The position numbers and the translations under genes were made by a program. A stretch of 64,000 bases of DNA from Odobenus rosmarus divergens (taxonomy: Eukaryota > Chordata > Mammalia > Carnivora > Odobenidae). The notes below the pieces were generated by a model that was not told where the DNA came from, did not search any database, and saw only the letters and a program-made list of their open reading frames with translations. Location of the stretch: positions 4,337,423 through 4,401,422 of the forward strand of contig NW_004450396.1 in the NCBI RefSeq assembly GCF_000321225.1, written 5' to 3'. Numbering within the stretch: position 1 is the stretch's first letter; the number at the start of each line of letters is the position of its first letter. This document shows, piece after piece, positions 37,425-49,252 of this stretch.

Positions 37425-37625
37425 GTGGCTCAGTTGGTTAAGCGACTGCCTTCGGCTCAGGTCATGATCCTGGAGTTCCGGGATCGAGTCCCGCATCGGG
37501 CTCCCTGCTCAGCGGGGAGTCTGCTCCTCCCTCTGACCCTCCCCCCTCTCATGTGCTCTCTCTCTCTCATTCTCTCTCTCAAATAAAATGAATAAAATCT
37601 TTAAAAAAAAAACTAAAAAAAAAAA
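37425..37625 (+). mobile_element. Can-SINE, 5'-truncated, antisense to AHI1
   Basis: Plus-strand copy that begins at gtggctcagttggttaagcg, lacking the ggcgcctgg head. Perfect 12-bp target duplication agaaacataaga at 37413-37424 and 37626-37637, so truncated at insertion. Confidence 0.94.
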
Positions 37626-37675
37626 AGAAACATAAGATCAGAGGTGGAGTCAATACTACATAAAGCTGGGAAAGG

Positions 37676-37752
37676 AGGACAGGAAGGAAAACAGGGAGGA
37701 AGAGGAAGGAAGGGAGGAAGGGAGGATGGAAGGAAGGAAGCAAGGAGAGAAA
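37676..37752. repeat. (GGAA)n-type purine-rich microsatellite
   Basis: Imperfect GGAA/GGGA repeat about 75 bp long (aaggaagggaggaagggagg). Strong purine asymmetry on the plus strand. Confidence 0.9.
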
Positions 37753-38369
37753 GCAGAAAGAGCTGTTTCTCCCTGAGGGAATTCATAATTTAATTCTGGA
37801 AAAGACAGGCAGAACTAATTATCATTTAAGGAAGATTGGGACCAATTATGATGCCAGGTATGAATATAAATGAATATAAGTATGTTTGGGAACATGAGAA
37901 AAACAAATTAATTCCATTTGTGAGGAATACAAAGCTTAATGGAAATAGACTCCAGGTAATACCATTTCTGATATGCTTCAATCCAACCCCAAGCAAAGGA
38001 AAGAGCAAGGAAATTTGTAAATTATAAATTCATATGAAGATATTTTAGGGCTATAACAATTCGGAGCAATGCAAGACTTCTAATACCAATTACTATCTTG
38101 GAGCAATCAGATGACAACTCTCAGCTTCCCATCATCAAATCTGTATCTAAGCATCTACCCAGTTTCTACCTATATGCCTATCAGAAGGGATGAAAAATCC
38201 CCTCTTAAGGCCAGTGTCTCCATTAGTATTCAGGACAACATCTTCTTTCACTTTTTCAAGGACTTGAGTCCAGCAATTACCACCTCCGTGGTACATCCCC
38301 CACTTTTCCATCACCACTGGATTATTCCAATCAGCAAATAAGTACGCTTTAAAACTGTCCATCTGAGAT

Positions 38370-39470
38370 TCCTCTTCAGGTCCTGTTTCTCTGCTCCCCG
38401 GTCAAAACTGATGGGCTTCCATTCCGTCCTCAACCCACTTCAATTGTGCTTTTGTGTCTGCCACCTAAATGGTTTTCATCAAGGTAACCAAAGGACACCA
38501 TCTAGCTAAACACAATCCTCAGTTTTCTATCCTCTTTTACTCATTCTCTCAGTGGCATGTGACAGTTTACCACTCCTCTTGCTTGAAATACTCTCCCCCA
38601 GGCTTCCCTGACATCCCCTTCTCCTGGCTGAGTGCCTCAGGTATTTAGCTCTCTCTCCCCAGGTGATCTTACTCAATCTCACAGATTAAAAATATAGAAC
38701 ACTAGCCCTGACTTACTCCCTGCACTCAAGACTCAGAAATCCAATTGCCTACTATACAACTACAGCCCTATCCAAAACTCCACTCCTAAAAATTGCTCCC
38801 TCCACTCCAGCATTCCTCATCTCATTACAGCCTCATGCCACCACTAGCATCTGTACAATTGCTGGAAGTGACACCAACTTTTCATTCCTTCACTTACACC
38901 ACATGCAATCCATCACCGAGCTGTGTGACATCTACTTCCAAAATATATCGCAAATGTGTCCATTGCTTGCATCTTCATTATTGCCACTGTTAAATTAAAC
39001 AGGAGGCCATGAGTCTGAGGCAGTTCTAATGCCATGGCAGCTGGGCTTACAGCCTACAGAAGCAAGCCCAAATCGAAGACTGCAGATACCCCAAGGTTAC
39101 AAAATCGAAACCTAAGGACAACCAATCACCAACAGCCAATTAGGCTTTAGACTATAGTCAATTTATAATGTCCTTACTTTGCTTCAGCCTTTTCTCTATA
39201 AAAGTCTTTCCTCAGTTCCTGCCACTGGAGCACTTCTAACCACTTCCAGTTTGGGACTATGCCATTCAAATCAATTTTTGCTCAAATAAACTTATTTATT
39301 AAAATTTTTAATAGGTATCCATTTATCTTTTACACCATCCTTAGTCTAGGCTACCATCTCCTCTTGGATTACTCCCCTTTTAAAATGTATTCTCACATTC
39401 TCCCCAGCTTAATACCTCCATCACTGCTTCTCTGATTAAAACAATACCTAAATCTTTACGGAAGGTTTAG
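38370..39470 (+). mobile_element. L2 LINE ORF2-region fragment, plus strand (LTR-interrupted)
   Basis: Sense L2 in good order: aaggtaaccaaaggacacca, tcagtggcatgtgacagttt accactcctct, ggcttccctgacatcccctt ctcctgg, acttactccctgcactcaag actcagaaatccaattgcct, cacatgcaatccatcaccga, ttccaaaatatatcgcaaat. It resumes after the LTR at 39332 with ccatccttagtctaggctac catctcctcttggatta. Frame is broken. Confidence 0.75.
38994..39331 (+). mobile_element. Solo LTR of a class I-type endogenous retrovirus
   Basis: LTR-like unit inserted in L2. It has a CCAAT-rich part (aaggacaaccaatcaccaac agccaattagg), a TATA box tataaaa at 39197-39203, and an AATAAA signal at 39285-39290, spaced as in a retroviral LTR (U3, R, U5). 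No gag, pol or env sequence accompanies it. Family not assigned; exact ends are inferred from the L2 break. Confidence 0.65.
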
Positions 39471-39477
39471 CAGAACA

Positions 39478-39905
39478 TGTCACCCTCAAATATGCCTCTT
39501 TGGTATAAGGATTATTTTGAGAAACTGCAGATACTGGAGAAGCTCTGCAAACAGGTATAGAAGCCGCTCTTTAATAAGGGAAATTTACATTAGAAAAGGG
39601 GCCTCTACTAGGAAGAGAGCTGTGCCCAGAGAGAACTCTTCACCTCCGCGGAGGGGAAGCCTTTGTTTACCAAACAGCTACTCCTCTCACCTTCCCCTGA
39701 ACTGCCGTCCCACTTTGAAGCCCTAGACCCCTATCCCTTTCCTCCAGTAAAGATGGTAGAAAAGCCTCAACTGCCTGGCAGCTTTGTAGTCTCCTTCTTT
39801 GTTGGGCTCCCATATGTACATAATTATTTTTCTTTTATTAATTTTTCTTAAGTCAATTTAACTGTTAGACCAGCCACAGAACCTAGGACAGAAGGGAAAT
39901 TATGC
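39478..39905 (+). mobile_element. Endogenous-retroviral LTR-like repeat
   Basis: Diverged repeat that I recognise as an LTR-type element: aaatatgcctctttggtata aggattattttgagaaactg, agaagccgctctttaataag ggaaatttacattagaaaag, ctccagtaaagatggtagaa aagcctcaactgcctggcag, tgttgggctcccatatgtac, ending near ttaagtcaatttaactgtta gaccagccac. Family not assigned. No viral coding sequence. Confidence 0.6.
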
Positions 39906-40147
39906 CTCCCCTACATTTCCATGCTAACAGGCATGCATGATCTCCTGATCACCTCTCCAACCCAGCCATCAAACACTGTTTCCCCTTGCTTGCTCACTGT
40001 TACTACTTATGCACAGTGCTCTTCTTCCTGCTCTCGAGCATGCCCCTTATCTTTCTAGATGAGGACTTCTACAGGACAGGAGCTACTCCTTGCCAAGTGT
40101 TTCTCTCAGAGAGGCCTTTTAGGAGCATACTTGAGGGCAGCCCAAGC

Positions 40148-40168
40148 ACACACACACACACACACACT
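40148..40168. repeat. (CA)n microsatellite, short
   Basis: Pure CA run of about ten units. Confidence 0.9.
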
Positions 40169-40792
40169 CCTTAGTAGGCAAGGATTAAATAATGTTAATA
40201 GAAAAAAAGGAGTGAATTTTCAAAAACATAAAACTTTGGCTGGGATTCAGAGAAGAAGAAACTTAGATACCTGGTAAAAATTTATTATCCTGGTTGTAAT
40301 AGATGAGAAACTGCAGAAATATATTCTGCTTTCAAGATTAAAGACTTTTGACAATGGTGCTCAGACCATTCAATGGGGTAAGAATAGCCTTTTCAACAAA
40401 TGGTGCTGAGACAACTAGACAGCCACGTGGAATGGGATAAAATCAGACCTCTACATCGCATTATACATATAAAAACATGAACTCAAAATAATCACAGACC
40501 TAAATGTTAAACATATTAAAATTTTTAAAAAAGGAAGTAAATCTTTGGAATGCAGGGTTAGGCAATGGTTTCTTAGATATGACATCCCAAGCAAAATGAC
40601 AAAAGAAAAAAACAGATAAACTGAATTTCATAAAAATTAAAACCTTTTTGTTTTATAGGTCACCATCTAGAAAGTGGAAAGACAACTCACAAAGTGGAAT
40701 AAAACATGTGCAAATCATCTGGTAAAAGACTTCTATCCGGAACATATGAAGAACTCTTAAAAGTGAACATTAAAAAGACAAAAAAAAATTTT

Positions 40793-41001
40793 AAACTGTT
40801 TTTTTAAATAATTTTATTTATTTATTTGAGAGAGAGATAGAGAGAGTGAGAGAGAGAGAGCATGAGCAGGGTGAGGGGCAGAGGAAGAAGAAGACTCCCC
40901 GCTGAGCGGGGAGCCAGATGTGGGCCTTGATCCCCGAACTCCGGGATCATGACCCGAGCCAAAGGCAGATGCTTAACGACTGAGCCACCCAGGCACCCCA
41001 G
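40793..41001 (-). mobile_element. Can-SINE, gene-sense
   Basis: Minus-strand copy ending gagccacccaggcacccc. Target duplication aaagacaaaaaaaa plus T-run at 40774-40792 and 41002-41019, inside L1 ORF2. Confidence 0.94.
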
Positions 41002-41512
41002 AAAGACAAAAAAAATTTTTAAAGAATTTGAACAGATATTTCTCCGAATAAGACACACAAGTGGCACGTCAAAAATGTTCAATGCCATTAGTCATTAGGG
41101 AAACACGGATCAAAAAGCACAATGAGGTATCATTTCTTACCCACTAGGGTAGCTATTTCCTAAAAAAGAGAAAAAATTCATGTTGGCATGAATGAGGAGA
41201 AACTGGAACACTTATACATTCCTGGCAGGAATATAAAATGGTGCAGCCACTTTGGGTAAGTTTAGTTGTTTTGCAAAACGTTAAATGCAGAGTTATCATA
41301 TGTCCCAGCAATTCTACTCTTTGATACATCTCCCGAGAAATGAAAACATATGCTTACACAAAAACTTGCACATACACGATCATAGTAGCATTATTTGTAA
41401 TAGCCCCAAAGTGGAAACAACCCAAATGTCTATAAACTGATGAATGGGTAAAAAAAAATGTAATATATTTATACAATGGAATCTTTTATGGTAATAAAAA
41501 ACAGTATTTATA

Positions 41513-41707
41513 GGGGTGCCTGGGTGGCTCAGTAGTTAAGCATCTGCCTTCGGCTCAGGTCATGATCCCAGGGTCCTGGGATCGAGCCCCGCATCGGGCT
41601 CCCTGCTCTGCGGGAAGCCTGCTTCTCCCTCCCCCACTCCCCCTGCTTGTGTTCCCTCTCTCACTGTGTCTCTGTCAAATAAATGAATAAAATCTTGAAA
41701 AAAAAAT
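41513..41707 (+). mobile_element. Can-SINE, antisense to AHI1
   Basis: Plus-strand copy beginning ggggtgcctgggtggctcag. Perfect 10-bp target duplication agtatttata at 41503-41512 and 41708-41717, inside L1 ORF2. Confidence 0.94.
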
Positions 41708-42329
41708 AGTATTTATAACATGCGACAAATGGAGGAACTGTGAAAACCTTATCCTAAGTGAAAGAAGCCAGTTATAAATGACCCCATATTATTTGATTCC
41801 ATTTATATAAAATGTAAAAAAGTAATGGGTCCTCACTGATACTGGACAGCTCAGTAAGCCCAGTGTTTTCTGACATGTTCCCTCCATAAGATGCCCCATG
41901 TGAAAAGAAACAATAGCCTACTACTTACTTCTGTATTCCAAGTGCCTCATGGTAGATGTCTAGTGAATAAAAAAATACTTCCATTGCACTATTACATGAA
42001 GCAGTCTTTGAACATACAAATACCATTCTAATTCCCTTTTGAAGGTCTCACCCTTTCACCTCGTGTCAGATATAATTACATTTCATAAATGAATGAATGT
42101 CTAATTATTCAACTGAATTTTGGGAACGGACAGAAGAGGGAAGGACAAACATGGCGTGCCATTCCAACTCTTTTAAATTAACATTTATTTTCTTGACAAG
42201 TGAGTTAAAGGCTGGATATAAAATAACCTTGCTTGTAAAAGGAAGAAAGGTGCTGTGTTGAAAGCATCTCGGATACAATTTCGTTGAAACTGTTTAATAA
42301 TCAAAGCCTTTTTATATGCTACTATTTTT

Positions 42330-42500
42330 AGACTAGCTTTGGGGTCTTGAGCAAATCACTTAACTTCAATTAGCCTCAGCTTCCTCCTTTCTAAAATTGG
42401 AATAACAATAATATCTAATCTGTGTCTCAGGATTGCTACATAGCTAAATGGAAAAAGAAGTGTGTAACATTGGTATAAATGATCAAGAGCATTATCAGCA
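42330..42500 (+). mobile_element. MIR remnant, plus strand
   Basis: MIR core: ggggtcttgagcaaatcact taacttcaattagcctcagc ttcctcctttctaaaattgg aataacaataatatc. Lies about 400 bp from the microexon on its 3' side. Confidence 0.7.
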
Positions 42501-42899
42501 CAGTTTATCATTGCTCTTCCTGTGCAGCTTGCATGCATTTCAAGGCTTATACAATTTACTAAGCATACATCCACTGGAACTGTACTGATGTCTCTTACCT
42601 ATTAAGTATCGTATATATTTTTCTCAGAGGATCAAATGACTGTGCTGGTCCTTTACTGAAAATATATCCCTATTGCTTAATATTCTTAAATCTTCAAAAA
42701 TATGAAGGTACTTGCTAAAATCTCAGATTCCTGTATATAATTCCTTGACAAATTCGAGCTCAGATAAGGAAAATACACATCTGATTAACTTTTGTACAAG
42801 TCCTATTAAAAAGTATGAATGGTACATTTCAATTTTTTAGTACATCAGAGTGAAAGCTACAGTTTTTAAGTTATCTTCCTTCCAATAAAAATTACTTAC

Positions 42900-42926
42900 C
42901 TTTGCAGCACAGGCTCGTATCACCTC
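42900..42926 (-). CDS. AHI1: AHI1 27-nt coding microexon (EVIRACAAK)
   Basis: A nine-codon exon, GAG GTG ATA CGA GCC TGT GCT GCA AAG in parts, encoding EVIRACAAK. It lies between a minus-strand acceptor TTTCTTTTAG and a perfect consensus donor GTAAGT. It is in phase 0 at both ends, so skipping it would keep the frame and delete nine residues. Human jouberin has EVIRSCAAK at exactly this place, between the LETVT and VNKNLSF segments, which is how I recognised it. It is too short to be found by length-based ORF searches. Its function within the linker is unknown to me. Confidence 0.94.
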
Positions 42927-43769
42927 CTAAAAGAAATACAATACAGTAAGTAAGGAAATATTCATAATTTCATTTTAATAAAATTATCAACTCTTCTCAA
43001 CATATCCTGATATTAATCTTTTAATAACCAAAATCAACATTTGGGAGAGCTTCTTTGTCTATCACCTTCACCCTGTACCTGTCACTCTGCATTGTGAATT
43101 AAAGAGACTCAATGTGTTCTTAGTAAATCTAACCTGCCGCAACAAAAGGCACTGAGAACAAGACTCTGGAGGGCCCACATGTATCTGTCTCAAGAAAAAC
43201 ATGTGGCCTCAATAAACTTAATAACAAACTTAATAAACTGGTAAAATGCTAAAATTCTACCAGAGCACTAACATGTCTCAAAGACACACCCAGAATTAAT
43301 TGCCATATATAATTATCTCCATAAATAACAATGCCCACAAATATAATTCCCACATTAATAATTTATTTCAGAGGAAATCTAAGAATAAACCCTACTGAAT
43401 GGCAAAGCATATGATCAGTATTGAAAGAGCTACAGAAAGGAAATGCCTATAAAATTCATGGGACAAGGCCAAGAGAGGATCACTTCTGAAAAAGAAACTA
43501 GTACAAGTCAACACATAAGGAATGATTTGAAAATTTGCTAAGGAGACACAAAACATACTCAAGTCCAAGAAGGGTTAGCTAGCATGTATCCTCAGCCTAC
43601 AGCAGAACTAGAGAAAAGAAAAACGGTAATGATGAATGTGGAATTTAGGAAAAAAGAGAACTGAAAGAGGAACATCAATTTTTTATCCAGACATTTCTAA
43701 GGGAAAGACACTGTGTCATAAAGGATATTAGTATAGTAATTCGATTCCTAAAAGGAGAAAGTGAAACTG

Positions 43770-43985
43770 CCTGGGCATGAGAGTCTGACTGCCTGGACTG
43801 AATCTCAGCTCCAGTGCCAGCTGTCCGTGTGACATGGGTGATACTGCGTGGGATCTGGAAACCTTGGCTTCACCTTCTGTAAAATGGGGGTGATACTAGC
43901 ACCCACACTATTCCATGGTTTTGAGGATTAAATACGATGAACATGTAAAGCATTTAGCACATTATGTCAGTTATTACCCATAATT
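43770..43985 (+). mobile_element. MIR, plus strand
   Basis: Near full-length MIR: gagagtctgactgcctggac tgaatctcagctcc, ttctgtaaaatgggggtgat actagcaccca, gaggattaaatacgatgaac atgtaaagcatttagcacat. Confidence 0.8.
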
Positions 43986-44603
43986 CATTACATCAGTTAT
44001 TACTCATAATTATATAGATGTTAGTTACCACCAAACAAACATTATTAGGTGAAATCTCCTATAGGGCAGAGAAAATTAACCTTTTTTTCAAAGCTGGCAT
44101 AAAATGTCCTTAAACCCATCTAATCCCTATTCCTGTGACTCTGCTTAATAATCAATTCGGTAATCACTAACCTGGGTTTCAGATTAATTTTTAAAAGCGA
44201 GAGTGGTCTTGAGTGGGCAGGCAGCTGGAAAGGTATACCTTTCACTATAAGAGGTTTTTTAGGTTTATAAATCAACTTTTTGTAAGACTGATTACTACTA
44301 GTAGGTACCCCAGATTCTGAGCAAGTCTGGATGCACTGAGAGGATCAAATTTTAAAACCTTAGAATGAATTTTGTCAATACTCTCCAGATACTGTCTGGC
44401 TAGGAGAACCTATCTGGGCTGCAGTATGCCTTCCAGGGACCTGCTGTAGCAGCAATATACAGTCAAACCTGTTATGTGGGAAACAGCAAAAGGACTACAC
44501 AGTAACGCTACAGAGAACACAGAATCCTCTATTTTTGTATCCTTTACTCATTAATGAGTAAACGCCTATTAAACGCCTGTTGAACTAAATTGGTTATGTA
44601 ATT

Positions 44604-44642
44604 CACACACCCACCCACCCACCCACCCCCACACACACACCC
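44604..44642. repeat. (CACC)n/(CA)n microsatellite
   Basis: acacccacccacccaccc followed by a pure CA run. Confidence 0.9.
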
Positions 44643-45869
44643 CCTAAGCTTGCACTATATTTTATTTAAAAAATTCCTATTGTGGTTACAAAGAAAGAAG
44701 TATCTCCAGTAATACAGTCTTCTATAATATAGAAGTAATCAAGTCTTCTCTATTACACTTCTCTGTAGAATACCACTGTGATAGTCTTTAATGGATTAAG
44801 TAATAACCTGACAAAAAAAAATTGGGGATCTACCAAAATAAATTATAGGAAACAAGAAAAAGGCATTGTGACAAAAGGTAAAAATCCAGTCAAACTGAAT
44901 GTTTGTAAAATATAAAAAGAATAGAGCTGCCATGGGAATAAAGATGACTTTTTGTTTTTTATTTCCATACATACTATATACATTATGAAAAAAAAACACT
45001 GCAGATAACATTTGAAAAAAAGTTCAGTGAATTGTCTCAACATGGGAAAAATACGGTTTTTCAAAAACACAGCAAAGCTTTCATTTCCAAAGGCAGCCTT
45101 GATCTACCTCAATCCCAATGCAAACAGAAACTCCAAATAATTTTTAAAAAGACGTGGTAAAAGCTAAATAAATTAATGATTCTAAGAGAAATAAATTTTT
45201 CTCTTATAATAAATTACCAATGTGCTTCCCCACGCCTTTGATTTCATATCTTAAAAAATATCTTTCTGATTTTTCCTTTACATCCGGTTTCTTTTGTTCA
45301 TATATCCTTCCATTTATCTGAAGATGACAGCTATGTAAGATGATGGAAAAGAAAAGCTACAAGACTGAGTTGATTCCAGGATGTTAAGTTTTACAGTGTG
45401 AAGACCAACAGATTGTAGGAAACCTGTTCTTTTATTTATCTATGAGTCAGTTTCTCTTAAATCTGCAAAGTCATTTTGTCATGTAAAATTTTAGACAAGG
45501 GACACTTCTTTTTTTTTCCTAGTGAAGAAACATTTTTCTCTAATTTTCAAAACTCAATTTATCTATTCCTTTTAAAATCTGGAACACCACACATAATTCA
45601 ATTAAAAAATAAAATGTTAAAATACACAGACTTATAACACTGAAATAAGCATATTAATTTATAATATATATTCTAAAATTTATACTGAGAAGAATAAAAT
45701 ATTTCTCCTATATTCCAACGAAACCTGCAGTCTGATATACCTGAAATTCTAATTTTCTCAAGAAAGAAAAGGAGAGAAAGTGAGTACAGTCATAACTAAA
45801 GGTGCTTCAGTGTAGCTCCTGATATGTTTGGTTTAAAACTGGTCAAGATTCCTATCAAAGGAGGAGAGA

Positions 45870-46010
45870 AAGGGATAATATTTATTAAGTGCCAGGCTCT
45901 GTGCCAAAAGGTGAGAACACGACATGGAACAAGTCTGCACAGTCCCTGTCTTCAAGGAGCTCAAGGCTAACTCTAACTAAAAGAACTATTATGGTCAAAG
46001 AGCATAAATA
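45870..46010. repeat. MIR/L2-type remnant
   Basis: atttattaagtgccaggctc tgtgccaaaaggtgag, then cagtccctgtcttcaaggag ctcaaggctaa, a phrase set typical of old MIR/L2 3' sequence. Orientation uncertain. Confidence 0.5.
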
Positions 46011-46189
46011 TTTTTAAGGATATTTAAGCTTCTCAATACTTCTTATCCTTGAGAAAGACTGTGTAGAAGTTTATAGCTAACAGAATAAATAGCACAATAT
46101 TTTTAACTAAGCATCCTCCTCACTTTCATAATCTATTTTCCAGTTTTATGGGCAATACCTGGTTTTTACGGCACTTTTTTTTTTGTAGT

Positions 46190-46380
46190 GAGATAACAGA
46201 CCTTTTAAATATGCTTAAGGAACATTTGTGTCTACTCTTTTTGGAAGTACATGCTTATTAATTTTATCCATTTTTTTGTGGAGGTCTATTTTTCTTTACT
46301 GTTTAGTTTTGCACATTAAGGAGGCTGATCCTAATATATTTTATGTAAATATTTTCCCAGGTTGGTGTTTGTTGTGTTTG
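46190..46380 (-). mobile_element. Possible L1-type fragment, minus strand
   Basis: T-rich; ttttatgtaaatattttccc aggttgg resembles antisense L1 ORF2. It ends in a GT/CA microsatellite at 46372-46412. Confidence 0.4.
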
Positions 46381-46685
46381 TGTGTGTTACACATATGCAC
46401 ACATACACACACTTCCATTTTTAAACAGCAAAACAGGTCTTGGGTTCGTTTTTACAGAAATATCAGGTCAGGAAAGCCTGTAGATTATCCTAAATTGGTC
46501 TATTTACTGCAGTGAGTGATGTTAGAATAAACACCGCAAAGGAACTATAAAAGCACAAGAAAGTCTATTTTTAAGTAACTAACTTACTTTGTTGAATTAA
46601 TATTTATTGGCATGGCAATGTAAAACAGAATCAAAATGGTTTTAAAATTTCCAACTTCTCAACTGCATAAAATCATTAAACATAC

Positions 46686-46882
46686 TGTGACAGAATCGAG
46701 TCTCTGTTTCACTTGCTGCATCTTCATTGAAGAATGTTCAGTGTGGACATAGTCATCAATCTGAAAAGAGCCTTGGTGAGGCAGTTTAGGACAGGTGCAT
46801 AAAGCGTCTTGACTTTGGTGTATTCCAGGTAATGGAAATGTTCCATTGTAGCGTTTGAACATTTCAGCCTCTTGCTGGGCAA
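46686..46882 (-). CDS. AHI1: AHI1 (jouberin) coding exon, post-WD40 linker
   Basis: Internal coding exon of 197 nt. The minus-strand acceptor is TTATTTTTCCAG and the donor GTATGT follows ACA. It completes the split Val codon and encodes 65 residues from [20 protein letters not shown] through [20 protein letters not shown] to VKQRLDSVT, ending in phase 0. The segment lies between the WD40 propeller and the SH3 domain and contains no catalytic motif. CTCPK and HQGSFQID are identical to what I recall of jouberin; [12 protein letters not shown] is a slightly diverged part. The upstream intron is 13.86 kb and holds the inverted L1, MaLR LTR and two SINEs; the downstream intron is 3.76 kb. Confidence 0.96.
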
Positions 46883-47279
46883 CTGGAAAAATAAATCTAT
46901 AATAAGTTCAAGTCAACACAACAAAGGCACAATGAAATAATTAAGTCATGAAATTGTAGCATTAAATAAATGATCAGGAACTACATAATACATTTTAAAA
47001 ACTGGGTAATAATAAGACAACATGACTGACAAAATGTGAAGTTTTTAAATACTATAAAAGCATAAAAAAGGAAAAAAATAATTTCACGGATAATTTATGT
47101 CAGGCAGTATTATAAATGAGCCTTGAAGGCCATGGCAGTCTCTCAGTCTGGTAAACAACAAACTGGGATGGGAGCCTAACTTTAAATATATGTATACAGA
47201 AAACATTTAATATAAAAACTCAAAGGCATACAGAGTAGAATTAAAGGAAAGGCAGGAATAATAAAAATAATTATTTACA

Positions 47280-47640
47280 AACCCATCTCCCTAAAACAAC
47301 TGTTTTCGTATTTCGATATCCCTCTTAATTTTTATGCATATGTACATTTTATGCAAGATACCATAATAGGAATAAAATGTAAAGTTTTTCAATTTAAATA
47401 CAGACAACTTTCATATCTTTATTACTATGTAATTACCATTTTTAAATCCTTTACATCTCATCTAATGAAGCACTATTATTTATTCATGCATTCTCCTATT
47501 ACTGAATATTTACAATGTTTTCTGTTTTCCCTCATTACAGACCATGTGTGTAGGAGTACTTTCATAGTTCAAATTATTTCTTAAAATAATTCTTTCTTTG
47601 GATTTAACTCTCAGGCTGGAATAGATGGTCAAAAGGGTGA
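47280..47640 (-). mobile_element. Possible old L1-type fragment, minus strand
   Basis: AT-rich; the end caggctggaatagatggtca aaagggtgaatg resembles antisense L1 ORF2. Followed by a (GAT)n run at 47648-47666 and an MIR-like antisense stretch up to about 47770. Confidence 0.4.
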
Positions 47641-48598
47641 ATGTTTTTGATGATGATGATGATGACAAGGACAACAGCATATATACTGCACTTTATGGTT
47701 TTTAGAAGGCTTTCACATATGTTATCTCATTTGATCATTTAAAATTAAGGAATTTGAAAATCTGTAAGCAGCTGTTCGAATATACAAAGGAGAAAAAACA
47801 TACCGAGATCATTTAAAAAGTATTTCCTTAATTATATACTTTTAAATAGAAGGCCTTTCTAAATATAAGATGCAAAGTAACTGATATAATCAAGATTTGT
47901 AACAAGGACTCAATAGACCAGCCTTCAGGGATTCTGTGTACTACTGAAGTTACATACAGAAATATGAATGTGTATAAATGTTTCTGGAAATCAGATCCAT
48001 AACTTTTATCAGATTATTTGTCAAAGGACTGCATGAGTCAGAAAATGTTAAGAATTGTCAACATAAAAGATGGACAGATTTTGCTACATAAACATTTATA
48101 GAGTCTTCATTAAAATAAAAAACTATCATAATCAAAATTAAAAAGCAAATGACAAGTAATACAGCTCTTCTATCTCTGGCCAAACTAAGAGTAAAAAGGA
48201 CCAGATTTGCCCTCCTGCTTGAAACTACCAAAAAGCAGACAGAATGTATAAAAGGAAGAAATAAAACTGTCTTTCTTTACAGATAGAATCGTCTATGCAG
48301 AGCTAAGATGACAGTGAGGCAAATGAAGTACATGAGGAAGAAAATTTAAGGAGAGACTCGCTCCATCTCAGGTCCTGGCCCTACTTTGTGTAAAAAATCT
48401 GAATGGAATCTAAACAATAAGCCATTAGAACTAATAATCAACATTAGGCAAGGTTCCAGGATACAAGATCAGCATATAGAAATAACTGTATTTCTATATT
48501 CAAGTAACAAATAGTCAGAAACTGAAATTTTTTTAAAATGTCATTTACAATGCTATAAAAATATTTCATACTTTGGGAAAAAGTGATGAAAGATGTGA

Positions 48599-48779
48599 GG
48601 GCGCCTGGGTGACTCAAGACGGTTAAGTGTCTGCTTTCGGCTCAGGTCATGATCCCAGGGTCCTGGGATAGAGTCCTGAATTGGGCTCCCTGCTCATCAG
48701 GAAGTCAGCTTCTCTCTCTGCCCCTCCCCCCCACCTTGTTTTTTCCCCCTCTCCCCCCCAAAATAAATAAAAACACTTA
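48599..48779 (+). mobile_element. Can-SINE, antisense to AHI1
   Basis: Plus-strand copy starting ggcgcctgggtgactcaag. Its 3' body became C-rich (ctccccccca). Target duplication aaagatgtga at 48589-48598 and 48780-48789, inside L1 ORF2. Confidence 0.93.
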
Positions 48780-49252
48780 AAAGATGTGAAAGACATGCAT
48801 ATTGAAAACTACAAAACTGCTGAGAGAAACTGAAGAAGAACCTAAAATAGATACATTATGTTCATGGTTGGAATAATCAATATTGTTAAAACATCAAGTC
48901 TCTTCAAATGACCTGTACATTCAGTGTAATCCCACTCAAAATTCCAGTAGGTCACTTTTGGAGAAATTGTCAAATTCTAAAATCCACATGGAAATGCAAA
49001 GAACTTAGAAGAGTTAAAACAACGTTGAAAAAGAACAAAGGGGACTTAAACAACTTGACTTCAAGTCTAACTATAAAGGTACAGTAATCAAGACACTTCA
49101 TTATTGGCATAAAGATAAACAGATTAAAAGAGTCTAAGCATGTATGCACAAGGTGTAAAAGGAATTCCATGTAAAAAAGACAGTCTTTTCAACAAATAGT
49201 GCTAGAACAATTGGATATTCATATGTGAGTAAACAAACTTTGATACATACTT

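Larger units (their letters stand above)
40325..41835 (+). mobile_element. L1 ORF2 3' fragment, plus strand (two SINEs inside)
   Basis: Sense L1 ORF2: gaatagccttttcaacaaat ggtgctgagacaactagaca, atgcagggttaggcaatggt ttcttagatatgacatccca, aatggtgcagccactttggg, tatgtcccagcaattctact, tggaaacaacccaaatgtct, aagccagttataaatgaccc catattatttgattccattt. Split by SINEs at 40793-41001 and 41513-41707. It stops before the 3'UTR. Antisense to AHI1. Confidence 0.88.
29880..42899 (-). other. AHI1: AHI1 intron (13.02 kb)
   Basis: Complete intron between the microexon and the pre-SH3 exon. The part 29880-33430 is AT-rich without recognisable repeats or genes except a short CA run at 31817-31832. From 33430 on it is mostly L2, LTR, L1 and Can-SINE sequence, listed separately. 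Confidence 0.9.
42927..46685 (-). other. AHI1: AHI1 intron (3.76 kb)
   Basis: Complete intron upstream of the microexon. It contains a MIR at 43770-43985, a CCAC/CA microsatellite at 44604-44642, an L2/MIR-like remnant around 45870-46010 and an L1-like antisense fragment at 46190-46380. No Can-SINE was seen in it, unusual for this window. No other feature is supported. Confidence 0.88.
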
